A stretch of DNA of 8,486 nucleotides from Promethearchaeota archaeon (GCA_030615235.1 JAUWZR010000110.1:1-8486); one strand, 5' to 3'; shown: positions 1 to 6,080, numbered from the stretch's first letter. Notes: generated by a model not told the origin, from the letters alone. Numbers and translations: made by a program.

Positions 1-555
1 TTATATATTTTAGGTGACTCGTCATTTAGTTTCTTTACGCATTATTTGAGCCATTTAGGAATAGGACCGAATGGATCTAATATTGTTTTTAATTTGGGAA
101 TTATGGTATCCGGCATCGTTATGGTGTTTTTTTTTCTGAACTTAAGTGTTTTTCTAATTAAAAAGGAAGTACCAAGAATTCTTGTGAATTTATCATTTAT
201 TGCCGGTTTTATATCATCTATAGGAATTTTTATGATAGGGTTGTTTCCTGGTGATGGTTCGCAAGATTTACATAACTTTTTTGCAAGTCTTTTCTTTTTA
301 GGAGGTTTAGCTTATTGTATACTTTATGGAATTTCAGAGTGGAAGGCAAAAAGTATTTCTAAGCTTCAAGCTCTATCAGGATTCGTAGTAGCTTTATTTT
401 TTGTAGTGTTCCTCTTTTTTTCTACAATAAATTATTTTATTCCCGGATTAGCATTGGAACTTTCTCATTTTTCAGAGTGGATTCTTATTGCTCTCTTAAT
501 GTTTTGGATTATCGGACATGAAGTTTCTATGATAAGGGACAAAAAATTAATGTAA
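1..555 (+). CDS. DUF998-like multi-pass membrane protein (5' partial)
   Basis: The reading frame is open from the first base of the window, so the gene begins upstream and 184 codons are visible. A TTG at 46 could be read as a start, but the residues before it (LGDSSFSFFTHYLSHLG) continue naturally and it is unlikely to be the true start. About five hydrophobic membrane segments follow, near visible residues 27-53, 61-82, 92-111, 124-147 and 157-177. The pattern S-x-LG...N-x-x-FN-x-G near the left edge and GLFPGD...LHNFFASLFF between segments two and three resembles DUF998 family integral membrane proteins, which usually have six or more helices and just over 200 residues; the first helix would lie outside the window. 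The molecular role of the family is not established. The C-terminus is short and basic (IRDKKLM), probably cytoplasmic. It converges on the phosphoglycerate mutase gene. Family assignment is by pattern recall only. Confidence 0.7.
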   Translation, partial: LYILGDSSFSFFTHYLSHLGIGPNGSNIVFNLGIMVSGIVMVFFFLNLSVFLIKKEVPRILVNLSFIAGFISSIGIFMIGLFPGDGSQDLHNFFASLFFLGGLAYCILYGISEWKAKSISKLQALSGFVVALFFVVFLFFSTINYFIPGLALELSHFSEWILIALLMFWIIGHEVSMIRDKKLM

Positions 556-571
556 AAAATCGTTTTTTTTT
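554..571. terminator. T-rich bidirectional termination region
   Basis: Between two convergent genes there is a run of nine T on the + strand (563-571), just after the stop codon at 555, and a run of six T on the - strand (554-559). Oligo-T tracts without a hairpin are the usual archaeal intrinsic termination signal, so this short gap probably ends both transcripts. No stable stem is visible. Confidence 0.45.
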
Positions 572-590
572 ATAATATTTTAATATGCAA

Positions 591-1334
591 TTAAGCCTTT
601 CCCTGATTTGCGACGGCTTCAGCTGCTTTTTTAACAGCTTCTGGATCGCCTAAGTAGTAGTGCTGTATAGGTTTTAGATCGTCGTCAAGTTCATATACTA
701 ATGGAATACCTGTTGGAATATTTAACTTTACTATTTCATCTTCAGAAATATTGTCCAGATACTTAACTAGAGCTCTTAAACTATTACCGTGAGCGGAAAT
801 TAAGACTTTTTTTCCACTCCTGATGGTTGGAGCAATTGTATCGTGCCAATATGGTAGAAAACGCTCAACAGTATCTTTCAAGCATTCTGTTAATGGAATA
901 TCTTTGGATACAAGATCCTTGTATCTCTCATCACTACCGGGGTATCTTGGATCAGAAGTTTTAAGAGCTGGAGGAGGAGTATCATAACTTCTCCGCCAAA
1001 TTAACACTTGTTCTTCTCCTACTTCGACTGCTAACTTAGATTTGTAACGTCCTTGAAGTGCACCATAATGTCTTTCGTTTAACCTCCAAGATTTAAATAC
1101 AGGTATCCACATTAAATCCATCTTATCTAAAACGATCCATAAGGATCTAATCCCCCTTTTAAGAAGCGAAGTATACGCAATATCAAACGAATAATTTTCT
1201 TCATTCAGTAGAATACCCGCTTCCTCAGCTTCGATTACGCCTTTAACTGAAAGATCTACGTCCGTCCAACCAGTAAACCTGTTTTGCTTGTTCCATTCGC
1301 TTTCTCCATGCCGTAATAAAACTAATTTTTTCAT
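591..1334 (-). CDS. gpmA: 2,3-bisphosphoglycerate-dependent phosphoglycerate mutase
   Basis: Interconverts 3-phosphoglycerate and 2-phosphoglycerate in cytosolic glycolysis/gluconeogenesis through a phosphohistidine intermediate, primed by 2,3-bisphosphoglycerate. The protein of 247 residues is full length for the family. Visible key residues are the LRHGESEWN motif with the phosphorylated His at 9, FTGWTDVDLS after it, Arg60 in LKRGI, Glu87 in LNERHYGALQG and the second catalytic His182 in AHGNSLRALVKYLD; the C-terminal tail ends in VANQGKA as in bacterial GpmA. The start at 1334 is chosen because MKKLVLLRHGE matches the usual family N-terminus; an ATG eight codons upstream (1358) would add an atypical hydrophobic leader. 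No Shine-Dalgarno site is seen; a TATA-like box about 33 nt upstream suggests a short leader. Archaea mostly use the cofactor-independent mutase, so a bacterial-type enzyme suggests acquisition by transfer. Function is close to certain; origin is inferred. Confidence 0.96.
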   Translation of the reverse strand: MKKLVLLRHGESEWNKQNRFTGWTDVDLSVKGVIEAEEAGILLNEENYSFDIAYTSLLKRGIRSLWIVLDKMDLMWIPVFKSWRLNERHYGALQGRYKSKLAVEVGEEQVLIWRRSYDTPPPALKTSDPRYPGSDERYKDLVSKDIPLTECLKDTVERFLPYWHDTIAPTIRSGKKVLISAHGNSLRALVKYLDNISEDEIVKLNIPTGIPLVYELDDDLKPIQHYYLGDPEAVKKAAEAVANQGKA

Positions 1335-1361
1335 AATTATCACTATAGCTAATATCAATTA

Positions 1362-1372
1362 AAATTTTTAAA
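1362..1372 (-). promoter_or_regulatory. TATA-like box for phosphoglycerate mutase
   Basis: On the - strand the sequence reads TTTAAAAATTT, centred about 33 nt upstream of the ATG at 1334. With the usual 25-nt spacing this gives a very short 5' leader, consistent with the lack of a ribosome binding site. The region is generally AT-rich, so the call is tentative. Confidence 0.35.
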
Positions 1373-1434
1373 TTAATTACAAATATAATAATTACCAATT
1401 TTAAGGTAATTTTAATATAGAAGACCATACTTTT

Positions 1435-1439
1435 AGGTG
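1435..1439 (+). promoter_or_regulatory. Ribosome binding site that decides the start of the next gene
   Basis: AGGTG, a match to the core of the consensus GGAGGTGAT, lies nine nucleotides before the ATG at 1449. It overlaps an in-frame GTG at 1437, which argues that GTG is part of the site and not the start. A TATA-like stretch near 1381-1388 would give a leader of about 35-40 nt containing the site; another at 1410-1418 would start the transcript too close to include it. Confidence 0.5.
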
Positions 1440-1448
1440 TTATGTAAG

Positions 1449-2114
1449 ATGGATGAAAAGGGTATTTTAAAAGGCGCTAATCGTAAAGAAGCGATGTGGA
1501 ACAAAACCAAGCTTGGTGAACCGTTTAAAAAGGCTTTAGAGCGGTTTAGAGATGATGTCATACCTCGTAGTGATTTTGACCCAACCTCCTTATTACAATT
1601 TGGCTTGTTCATGTCCATGGCTGTCATCAATATATTACAAGAAGTCGAAAAAAAGTTAGGTGAAGAGGGTCAAAAAGCAGTTATCGATGGTTTAATCAAA
1701 ACAGGATATACTATGGGGAAACAAATTCTTGAAAACATACAAACACCCGCTGAAATTTCCGATATAGAACTAATGAGTTTCTTAGTAACGATTGTAAATA
1801 CCCAATCTTGGACTTCAATTGAGGATCCACGAATTGACAATGAAGAACAATGTTCTTTTGACATACTTTGGTGTCCTCTGCAGGATGTTTATAGTGCTTT
1901 TGATTGTAGAGTTCAAAGATATTTAGTTCAAGGATTATTTAATGCTTTTAGAGATTCAGGCGTTTTACAATACGATTATCAAGTAGAAGTTAAAAAAACC
2001 ATCCCAGCGGGAGCAGAAACTTGTTTGTTCCAAATAACAAAGAAGAAGCCAAATGAAAAAGACAAATGGGAAGAATATTCAAAAGCTCTCGAAAAGAAAG
2101 CTTTAGAAAAGTAA
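1449..2114 (+). CDS. L-2-amino-thiazoline-4-carboxylate hydrolase-like protein
   Basis: A soluble protein of 221 residues with no signal peptide or membrane segment. The C-terminal half carries the cysteine-spaced pattern I associate with the ATC hydrolase-like family: CSFDILWCPLQD (Cys135, Cys142), then Cys153 in FDCRVQRYL, and a final GAETCLFQI with Cys192. The founding bacterial enzyme opens the thiazoline ring of L-2-amino-thiazoline-4-carboxylate on the way to cysteine, but most archaeal relatives are uncharacterised and the real substrate here is unknown. The N-terminal half is helical, and the C-terminus ends in a charged Lys/Glu-rich helix (residues ~200-221). The ATG at 1449 is preferred over the GTG at 1437 because of a well-spaced AGGTG. 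It is divergent from the phosphoglycerate mutase and stands alone, with 130 nt to the next likely start. Family assignment is from motif recall; the four cysteines are what is directly seen. Confidence 0.55.
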   Translation: MDEKGILKGANRKEAMWNKTKLGEPFKKALERFRDDVIPRSDFDPTSLLQFGLFMSMAVINILQEVEKKLGEEGQKAVIDGLIKTGYTMGKQILENIQTPAEISDIELMSFLVTIVNTQSWTSIEDPRIDNEEQCSFDILWCPLQDVYSAFDCRVQRYLVQGLFNAFRDSGVLQYDYQVEVKKTIPAGAETCLFQITKKKPNEKDKWEEYSKALEKKALEK

Positions 2115-2120
2115 CATGCG

Positions 2121-2153
2121 ATTATGGATTCATTATCAAACTTGTTCCATAAT
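2121..2153 (+). repeat. Stem-loop just downstream of the hydrolase-like gene
   Basis: ATTATGGA at 2121-2128 is exactly complementary to TCCATAAT at 2146-2153, giving an 8-bp stem (plus one G-U pair outside) with a 17-nt loop, starting six bases after the stop codon. No T-run follows, so it is not a classical terminator; it could mark RNA processing or be chance in AT-rich DNA. Confidence 0.3.
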
Positions 2154-2166
2154 TAATTGTCTAGAC

Positions 2167-2176
2167 TTAAATATTT
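2167..2176 (+). promoter_or_regulatory. TATA-like box for the surface protein gene
   Basis: TTAAATATTT fits the archaeal TATA consensus and would place transcription start near 2198-2200, leaving a leader of about 45-60 nt before the candidate ATGs at 2245 and 2260. This makes the GTG at 2182 an unlikely start, since it would lie upstream of the transcript. Confidence 0.4.
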
Positions 2177-2186
2177 GAAAAGTGTA

Positions 2187-2220
2187 TAAAGAATTATCTA
2201 TAAATTCTAAAGAATTATCT
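2187..2220 (+). repeat. 13-bp tandem direct repeat with 21-bp period
   Basis: TAAAGAATTATCT occurs exactly at 2187-2199 and again at 2208-2220, separated by eight bases. The 21-bp period is two turns of B-DNA. The pair straddles the predicted transcription start of the surface protein gene, suiting an operator for a dimeric repressor. If the GTG at 2182 were used, the repeat would be coding and give two KELS peptides. Confidence 0.5.
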
Positions 2221-2244
2221 TTTATATCAATCCTTCAGTCTTTG

Positions 2245-2964
2245 ATGAAATTAAAAAAAATGAGCCAAAAAAAATTTATTGCATCAACTGCATGTCTTTG
2301 CTTAATTCTATTATCAATTTTCCCTCTTTATGTACTTGGCAGTACAACTTTAGGAGAATCTACATTTCCTGTTGAAGAAGAAAGTGAATTTATCTGGGAA
2401 ACTGTAAATGCGACTGAATCCTGGTATATTGATGTTCCACTTGTGCGATTCACCGTTTCAAAAATCTATAACGAGACTTTTAACGAAAAAAATTATCTTT
2501 TTTTGAATTATACATTAGAGTTCTATTACAAAATCTCTTGGGTGCCAGAATATACAAATTCTTTTTACATGGCTTACAATAAAACTTTAAATTTTTTAAA
2601 CTGGTCTTCAGAAGGATTTCGGAGCGGCAATTTATTTATATTTCCTACTCCAATTAATTTAACGCTCATAGGTGAAGCTGTCGAAAAAGAAGGGTTCCTC
2701 AATTATTCTGTAATCGAACAAAAAATCGTTTTTGACTACAATGGAAATGGTACCAGAATTGAAATATCTATTAATTCTGCAGGAATATCTACTATTATTG
2801 AAAAAATTACAAACGGAACGACAATTTACAGGTGGGAATTGAACGAAGACGAAATCATTATAATAGTCCCTTTTGGGAGCAATTATATAATAATTACAAT
2901 CGCTAGTATAATTCTTCTTGCTGTCATTACGAAAAAAAAGATAGCGAACTCGAGAAGGCATTAA
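2245..2964 (+). CDS. Secreted, C-terminally membrane-anchored glycoprotein-like surface protein
   Basis: I do not recognise a named family. The protein of 239 residues (from the ATG at 2245) has a basic N-terminus, a hydrophobic signal segment at about residues 11-31 ending near VLGSTT, an ectodomain of about 175 residues rich in aromatic and beta-type sequence, one membrane segment at about 213-229 and a short basic tail (KKKIANSRRH), so a type I orientation with the ectodomain outside. Nine N-x-S/T sequons are visible in the ectodomain (Asn55, 76, 88, 112, 119, 138, 153, 168, 190), which is nine of about 17 asparagines. This fits an S-layer-associated or other cell-surface glycoprotein; a binding function would be guesswork. 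The start is uncertain: ATG at 2260 also leaves an intact signal peptide (MSQKKF), whereas GTG at 2182 adds 21 residues encoded by an apparent regulatory repeat. It is probably transcribed alone. Confidence 0.7.
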   Translation: MKLKKMSQKKFIASTACLCLILLSIFPLYVLGSTTLGESTFPVEEESEFIWETVNATESWYIDVPLVRFTVSKIYNETFNEKNYLFLNYTLEFYYKISWVPEYTNSFYMAYNKTLNFLNWSSEGFRSGNLFIFPTPINLTLIGEAVEKEGFLNYSVIEQKIVFDYNGNGTRIEISINSAGISTIIEKITNGTTIYRWELNEDEIIIIVPFGSNYIIITIASIILLAVITKKKIANSRRH

Positions 2965-2989
2965 AATTTAACGAAAATTTATGTATTGC

Positions 2990-3003
2990 TCTATTTTTTC
3001 TCT
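2990..3003 (+). terminator. T-rich terminator after the surface protein gene
   Basis: A pyrimidine-rich stretch with six consecutive T (2994-2999) lies about 30 nt after the stop codon and before the next gene, in the manner of archaeal oligo-T termination. There is no hairpin. Confidence 0.35.
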
Positions 3004-3052
3004 ATCACTAGTTCAATTATTATTAGATTAAATTAGAAAAAGATGAAAAAGT

Positions 3053-4582
3053 TTGAGTGAAGAATTTTATTGGTGGACTGACGAACAGAAAGCTATTTCT
3101 GTAGATGTAAGGCAATTTGTCGAAGATAATTTCGAAGAAGCTGAAGAATATTTTTGGAATACAAAATTTCCGTGGCCATTAGTAAAGAAAGTCGCTAAAA
3201 AGGGATATTTTGGAGTCGGAGTTCCAAAAGAGTATAGTGGTTTGGAATTAGGCGCTACTGGAAGTTGTATTGTTGCGGCCCAACTTGGGAGACTTTACGC
3301 TGTAGGACATGTATTTACCGTAAGTATGTTAGCTGGGTTAGAACAGTTATTAAGGTTTGGAACAGAAGATCAAAAGCGAACTTGGCTTCCTAAAATCGCA
3401 AGCGGGGAAGAATTAGGCGCTCTCTGTATTACTGAACCTTTTGCTGGTTCTGACGCTGCGAATGTTTTTACCTCCGCGATCAAAGATGGAGATGAGTGGA
3501 TATTAAATGGTAAAAAACGATTTATAACGGGAGCTGGTGTATCTGATAGGTATTTTATCTATGCAAAAACTAGCGATGATAAGGCTCTTCGGAAGCAATA
3601 TGGGCATATAACTGCTTTCATGGTGGAAAAAGGTCGACCAGGTTTTAGCTTAGAAAAGATTAATCCATTGATTGGATTCGATAATGTTCCAAACGGGTAC
3701 ATAGATTTCGATCACGTCAGAATCCCTGATTCTAATCGGATTGGTGCTGTTGGCAATGGTTGGAATGTCATGATGGCAGGATTAAACTTCGAACGCTTAA
3801 TTGGGGCAGCAGTTTTCAGTGGGTTGTTCGAAGATATCATTAATTTATTGTTTCATTTTACAAAAAGACGCGTTCAATTTAAGAGAACCACGAATCAATT
3901 TCCTGGAATACGAGATGGAATTGCTGAAATTATAACAAAAGCAAAAGTTTCAAGGTTGTATTCTTATCACTGTGCTAAATTAATAGATAATGGAGGAGAA
4001 CCGATGGTTGAAGCATCTATCGCTAAAATGATTAATACAGAATATGCTAGAGATATTGGACTTAAAGCCATCCAAATTTTAGGAGGAGATGGCCTTACTA
4101 AATTTTTACCAGCTGAAAGAATTTTACGTGAAGCTAAGATAGGGGAGATAGTAGCAGGCACGACAGAAGTCCAGAAAATGATTATATATCGCTTTTGTGC
4201 AATGTTACCTTCCTATAATAAACCTATGAGATTGAGATGGAACGATGATGTTAATGCACCCATCATTTCAAGGAAAGAATCCCAATTCAAAGGAATGGCT
4301 TTCACAGAAGAAAATGTGTTAAAAGTTATCTCTCACGATTATAAAGTTAATCCGGGTTTGTATATGACTCCTGATGATGTACGCGAGGATATAGGAGGAA
4401 GTAGATCTGAGTTGCGGAAAATTTTTGAGCAATTAGAAGAACAAGGATTAATAGTTATTCATCGCGATCGCTTAGGAAAAACTGCATTAGTTAAAGCTAC
4501 ATACGAGGGATTACAAAAAGCCTTTCCAAAAGAATATTATCAGTGGTTTCCAGAGTGGTATGAAAACGCTGATAAGTTTTAG
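3053..4582 (+). CDS. Acyl-CoA dehydrogenase with C-terminal winged-helix-like domain
   Basis: FAD-dependent alpha,beta-dehydrogenation of an acyl-CoA thioester, passing electrons to an electron transfer flavoprotein. Residues 1 to about 385 form the complete dehydrogenase: an N-terminal helical domain (10-120), the FAD/substrate motif CITEPFAGSD (125-134), NGKKRFITGAG (152-162), and the C-terminal helical domain with QILGGDGLTKFLPAERILREAKIG (341 onward). Medium-chain enzymes have the catalytic Glu in a YEGT motif; here that position is Ala368 (VAGT). However, Glu247 in LNFERL aligns with the catalytic Glu254 of isovaleryl-CoA dehydrogenase, so activity on short or branched acyl-CoA is expected. 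About 120 extra residues follow: a linker, then helix 418-430, helix 437-448, helix 450-466 (SRSELRKIFEQLEEQG) and a hairpin 467-482, the order of a winged-helix domain, and an aromatic tail. The first in-frame start after an upstream stop (3044) is TTG at 3053; no clear ribosome binding site. No electron transfer flavoprotein or CoA ligase gene is adjacent. Confidence 0.9.
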   Translation: MSEEFYWWTDEQKAISVDVRQFVEDNFEEAEEYFWNTKFPWPLVKKVAKKGYFGVGVPKEYSGLELGATGSCIVAAQLGRLYAVGHVFTVSMLAGLEQLLRFGTEDQKRTWLPKIASGEELGALCITEPFAGSDAANVFTSAIKDGDEWILNGKKRFITGAGVSDRYFIYAKTSDDKALRKQYGHITAFMVEKGRPGFSLEKINPLIGFDNVPNGYIDFDHVRIPDSNRIGAVGNGWNVMMAGLNFERLIGAAVFSGLFEDIINLLFHFTKRRVQFKRTTNQFPGIRDGIAEIITKAKVSRLYSYHCAKLIDNGGEPMVEASIAKMINTEYARDIGLKAIQILGGDGLTKFLPAERILREAKIGEIVAGTTEVQKMIIYRFCAMLPSYNKPMRLRWNDDVNAPIISRKESQFKGMAFTEENVLKVISHDYKVNPGLYMTPDDVREDIGGSRSELRKIFEQLEEQGLIVIHRDRLGKTALVKATYEGLQKAFPKEYYQWFPEWYENADKF

Positions 4583-4589
4583 GATTATT

Positions 4590-4610
4590 CCTTTTTTCTC
4601 TTTTCTTTTA
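4590..4610 (+). terminator. Pyrimidine-rich terminator after acyl-CoA dehydrogenase
   Basis: Three T-runs (4592-4597, 4601-4604, 4606-4609) interrupted by C directly follow the stop codon, typical of an archaeal oligo-T terminator. It lies between two convergent genes; the - strand is purine-rich here and offers no T tract for the opposing gene. Confidence 0.45.
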
Positions 4611-4614
4611 GATT

Positions 4615-4965
4615 CTAATCTTCTATTTTAAAGTCTTTAATTATACTAACTTTATTTTTAAGATCTATAGTTACAGCTAATAATATTGTCTCTTCTTCGT
4701 CCTCAAACTCAGGATCGAGCATTACAAAGTAAAAGATTTTGTCCTTCGTATTGTATCCCATCTCTAATTTGCCGCATTCTTCCGGTAGAATTTTTAGCAG
4801 ATCATCAGAAGCATAATTTTTCAATACCTCATATATCGAATTTTCGACTTTTGATTGACCCTTTCGTATTTCTTTAATCTTTGAAAAATCAAATTGACCC
4901 ATTGATTCTCCAGCTTGTATATTTAGCTCGTTCCATTCTTGAAAGAGATCGCTTAGGTTAGACAT
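4615..4965 (-). CDS. Acidic 116-residue protein of unknown function
   Basis: I do not recognise a family. The protein is soluble, without a signal peptide or membrane segment. Residues 1-60 are predicted mostly helical by eye. Residues 65-116 show alternating hydrophobic patterns (KIFYFVMLDPE, ETILLAVTID, KVSIIKDF) expected of three antiparallel beta-strands, separated by an acidic turn (EFEDEEE, 86-92). Such an alpha-beta make-up would suit a small ligand-binding or protein-binding module, but that is a guess. The ATG at 4965 is preceded by a TATA-like box 25 nt away, so the transcript is probably leaderless. It is divergent from the DUF1028-TPR gene, and the two upstream regions share a 12-bp element in mirror orientation, hinting at common control. 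It converges on the acyl-CoA dehydrogenase gene, with 32 bp between the stops. Confidence 0.7.
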   Translation of the reverse strand: MSNLSDLFQEWNELNIQAGESMGQFDFSKIKEIRKGQSKVENSIYEVLKNYASDDLLKILPEECGKLEMGYNTKDKIFYFVMLDPEFEDEEETILLAVTIDLKNKVSIIKDFKIED

Positions 4966-4984
4966 AATAAGTTTATTTCTTAGA

Positions 4985-4995
4985 CTTAAAATAAA
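4985..4995 (-). promoter_or_regulatory. TATA-like box for the 116-residue protein gene
   Basis: On the - strand TTTATTTTAAG, centred 25 nt upstream of the ATG at 4965. The spacing predicts transcription starting at the start codon (leaderless), agreeing with the absence of a ribosome binding site. Confidence 0.4.
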
Positions 4996-5005
4996 TGTTC
5001 TTATT

Positions 5006-5085
5006 ATCCCAAAAATAATAAATTATATTGTAATCAAAACTTCACATAGTATTATTCTATTACACAATAATAATATTTTTGGGAT
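5006..5085. repeat. 12-bp inverted repeat shared by divergent promoters
   Basis: ATCCCAAAAATA at 5006-5017 and its exact complement TATTTTTGGGAT at 5074-5085 flank a 56-bp AT-rich spacer. Reading outward, each divergent gene has TATTTTTGGGAT followed two bases later by TA, at about 41-52 nt (left gene) and 52-63 nt (right gene) before its start codon. The position just upstream of or overlapping the core promoter suits a regulator site or a shared promoter element. Confidence 0.5.
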
Positions 5086-5122
5086 TGTATTCTCAGAAGA
5101 AATGTTAGAAAAAATACGAATT

Positions 5123-5127
5123 AAGGT
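5123..5127 (+). promoter_or_regulatory. Weak ribosome binding site for the DUF1028-TPR gene
   Basis: AAGGT lies nine nucleotides before the ATG at 5137, the same spacing as the AGGTG before the hydrolase-like gene at 1449. It implies a leadered mRNA, and supports 5137 as the start. Confidence 0.35.
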
Positions 5128-5136
5128 TTTTAAAAA

Positions 5137-6078
5137 ATGAATAAAAGCAAATCTATTTTTAGAGGGCATAATATTGCTCACACATATTCCATCGTGGCAA
5201 GAGATACTAAAACGGGAGAAATGGGAGTTGGTGTCCAAAGTCACTATTTCTCGGTCGGAAGTATCGTTTCCTGGGGCGAATCTGGAGTTGGAGTCGTGGC
5301 AACTCAATCGCTTGTAAATGTATCATTTGGTTTACGAGGTTTAGAACTTTTAAAGCAAGGAAAATCGCCAAAAGAAGCTTTAAACATCTTGATATCTGAA
5401 GATGAAGGCAGAGATGTAAGACAAGTAGCAATTTTAGACGCTCAAGGAAAAGTTGCTACTCATACTGGACCGAAATGCATCATCAATGCAGGTCACATAG
5501 AAGGAGAGAACTTTTCTGTTCAAGCTAATATGATGCTTACCGATAAAGTCTGGCCAGCAATGGCTAAAAGTTTTGAATCGAACGCTAATTTACCGTTAGC
5601 TGAAAGAATCGTAAAAGCAATGGAAGCAGCAGAATCGGTAGGGGGTGACATCAGAGGAAAACAATCTGCAGCGATTTTAATTGTAGGTGGAAAGGAAGTT
5701 GAGAATAAATGGGAAGATAAAATCATCGATTTAAGAGTTGAAGATAACGAAGAACCCGTACAGGAGCTAAAGAGGTTATTAAAACTTTATAGAGCTTATA
5801 AGCACATGAATAAAGGAGATTTAGCAATGGAACACGATGATATGGAGTCTGCACTGAAAGAGTATGATTCTGCCTTGAAGATGTTTCCAAATAATCTTGA
5901 AATGAAATTTTGGACTGCGGTCACCTTGATCAATAACCAAAAAATTAAAGAAGCATCAAAAATCTTTAAAGAAGTCTTTAATAAAGATAATAATTGGCGA
6001 TTACTTGCTGAAAGACTTCCCGAAAGCGATTTATTAACCGTTTCTAAAGATGATTTGAAAAAAATCTTGTCATTATAG
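5137..6078 (+). CDS. DUF1028 Ntn-hydrolase-like protein with C-terminal TPR repeats
   Basis: Residues 16 to about 200 match the DUF1028 family: TYSIVARDTKTGEMGVGVQS (16-35), GVGVVATQSLVN (50-61), GLRGLELLKQG (65-75), VRQVAILDAQGKVATHTG (94-111), AGHIEGENFSVQANMM (118-133) and GGDIRGKQSAAILIV (169-183). The family has an Ntn-hydrolase-like fold, in which an N-terminal Thr or Ser would be the nucleophile; its substrate is not established. Here Thr16 is the expected position, and 15 residues precede it, whereas many relatives begin directly at MTFSIVA. Residues 210-313 carry at least two helical TPR-like units (SALKEYDSALKMFPNN and the KEASKIFKEVF region), probably for protein binding; I believe similar tails occur in some bacterial members. 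There is no signal peptide. ATG at 5137 has AAGGT nine bases upstream. The stop is only two bases from the stop of the opposing acetyltransferase gene. Confidence 0.88.
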   Translation: MNKSKSIFRGHNIAHTYSIVARDTKTGEMGVGVQSHYFSVGSIVSWGESGVGVVATQSLVNVSFGLRGLELLKQGKSPKEALNILISEDEGRDVRQVAILDAQGKVATHTGPKCIINAGHIEGENFSVQANMMLTDKVWPAMAKSFESNANLPLAERIVKAMEAAESVGGDIRGKQSAAILIVGGKEVENKWEDKIIDLRVEDNEEPVQELKRLLKLYRAYKHMNKGDLAMEHDDMESALKEYDSALKMFPNNLEMKFWTAVTLINNQKIKEASKIFKEVFNKDNNWRLLAERLPESDLLTVSKDDLKKILSL

Positions 6079-6080
6079 CT

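Noticed and set aside
46..48. TTG as the start codon of the DUF998-like gene
   Set aside because: The frame is open to the first base of the window and the upstream residues are consistent with the family, so the gene is cut by the edge and does not start here.
1243..1428. Open frame of 61 codons on the - strand at the start of the phosphoglycerate mutase
   Set aside because: It is an alternative frame of the mutase N-terminal region extended into AT-rich promoter DNA.
1437..1439. GTG as the start of the hydrolase-like gene
   Set aside because: It overlaps an AGGTG site ideally spaced to the ATG at 1449.
2121..2153. Hairpin after the hydrolase-like gene as a Rho-independent terminator
   Set aside because: No T-run follows the stem and hairpin terminators are not the usual archaeal mode; listed only as a stem-loop.
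2659..2961. Open frame of 100 codons on the - strand
   Set aside because: It lies wholly antisense to the surface protein gene, has no recognisable motif, and its composition mirrors the real frame.
5023..5307. Open frame of 94 codons on the - strand
   Set aside because: It overlaps the start of the clearly real DUF1028 gene and the intergenic inverted repeat; no family features.
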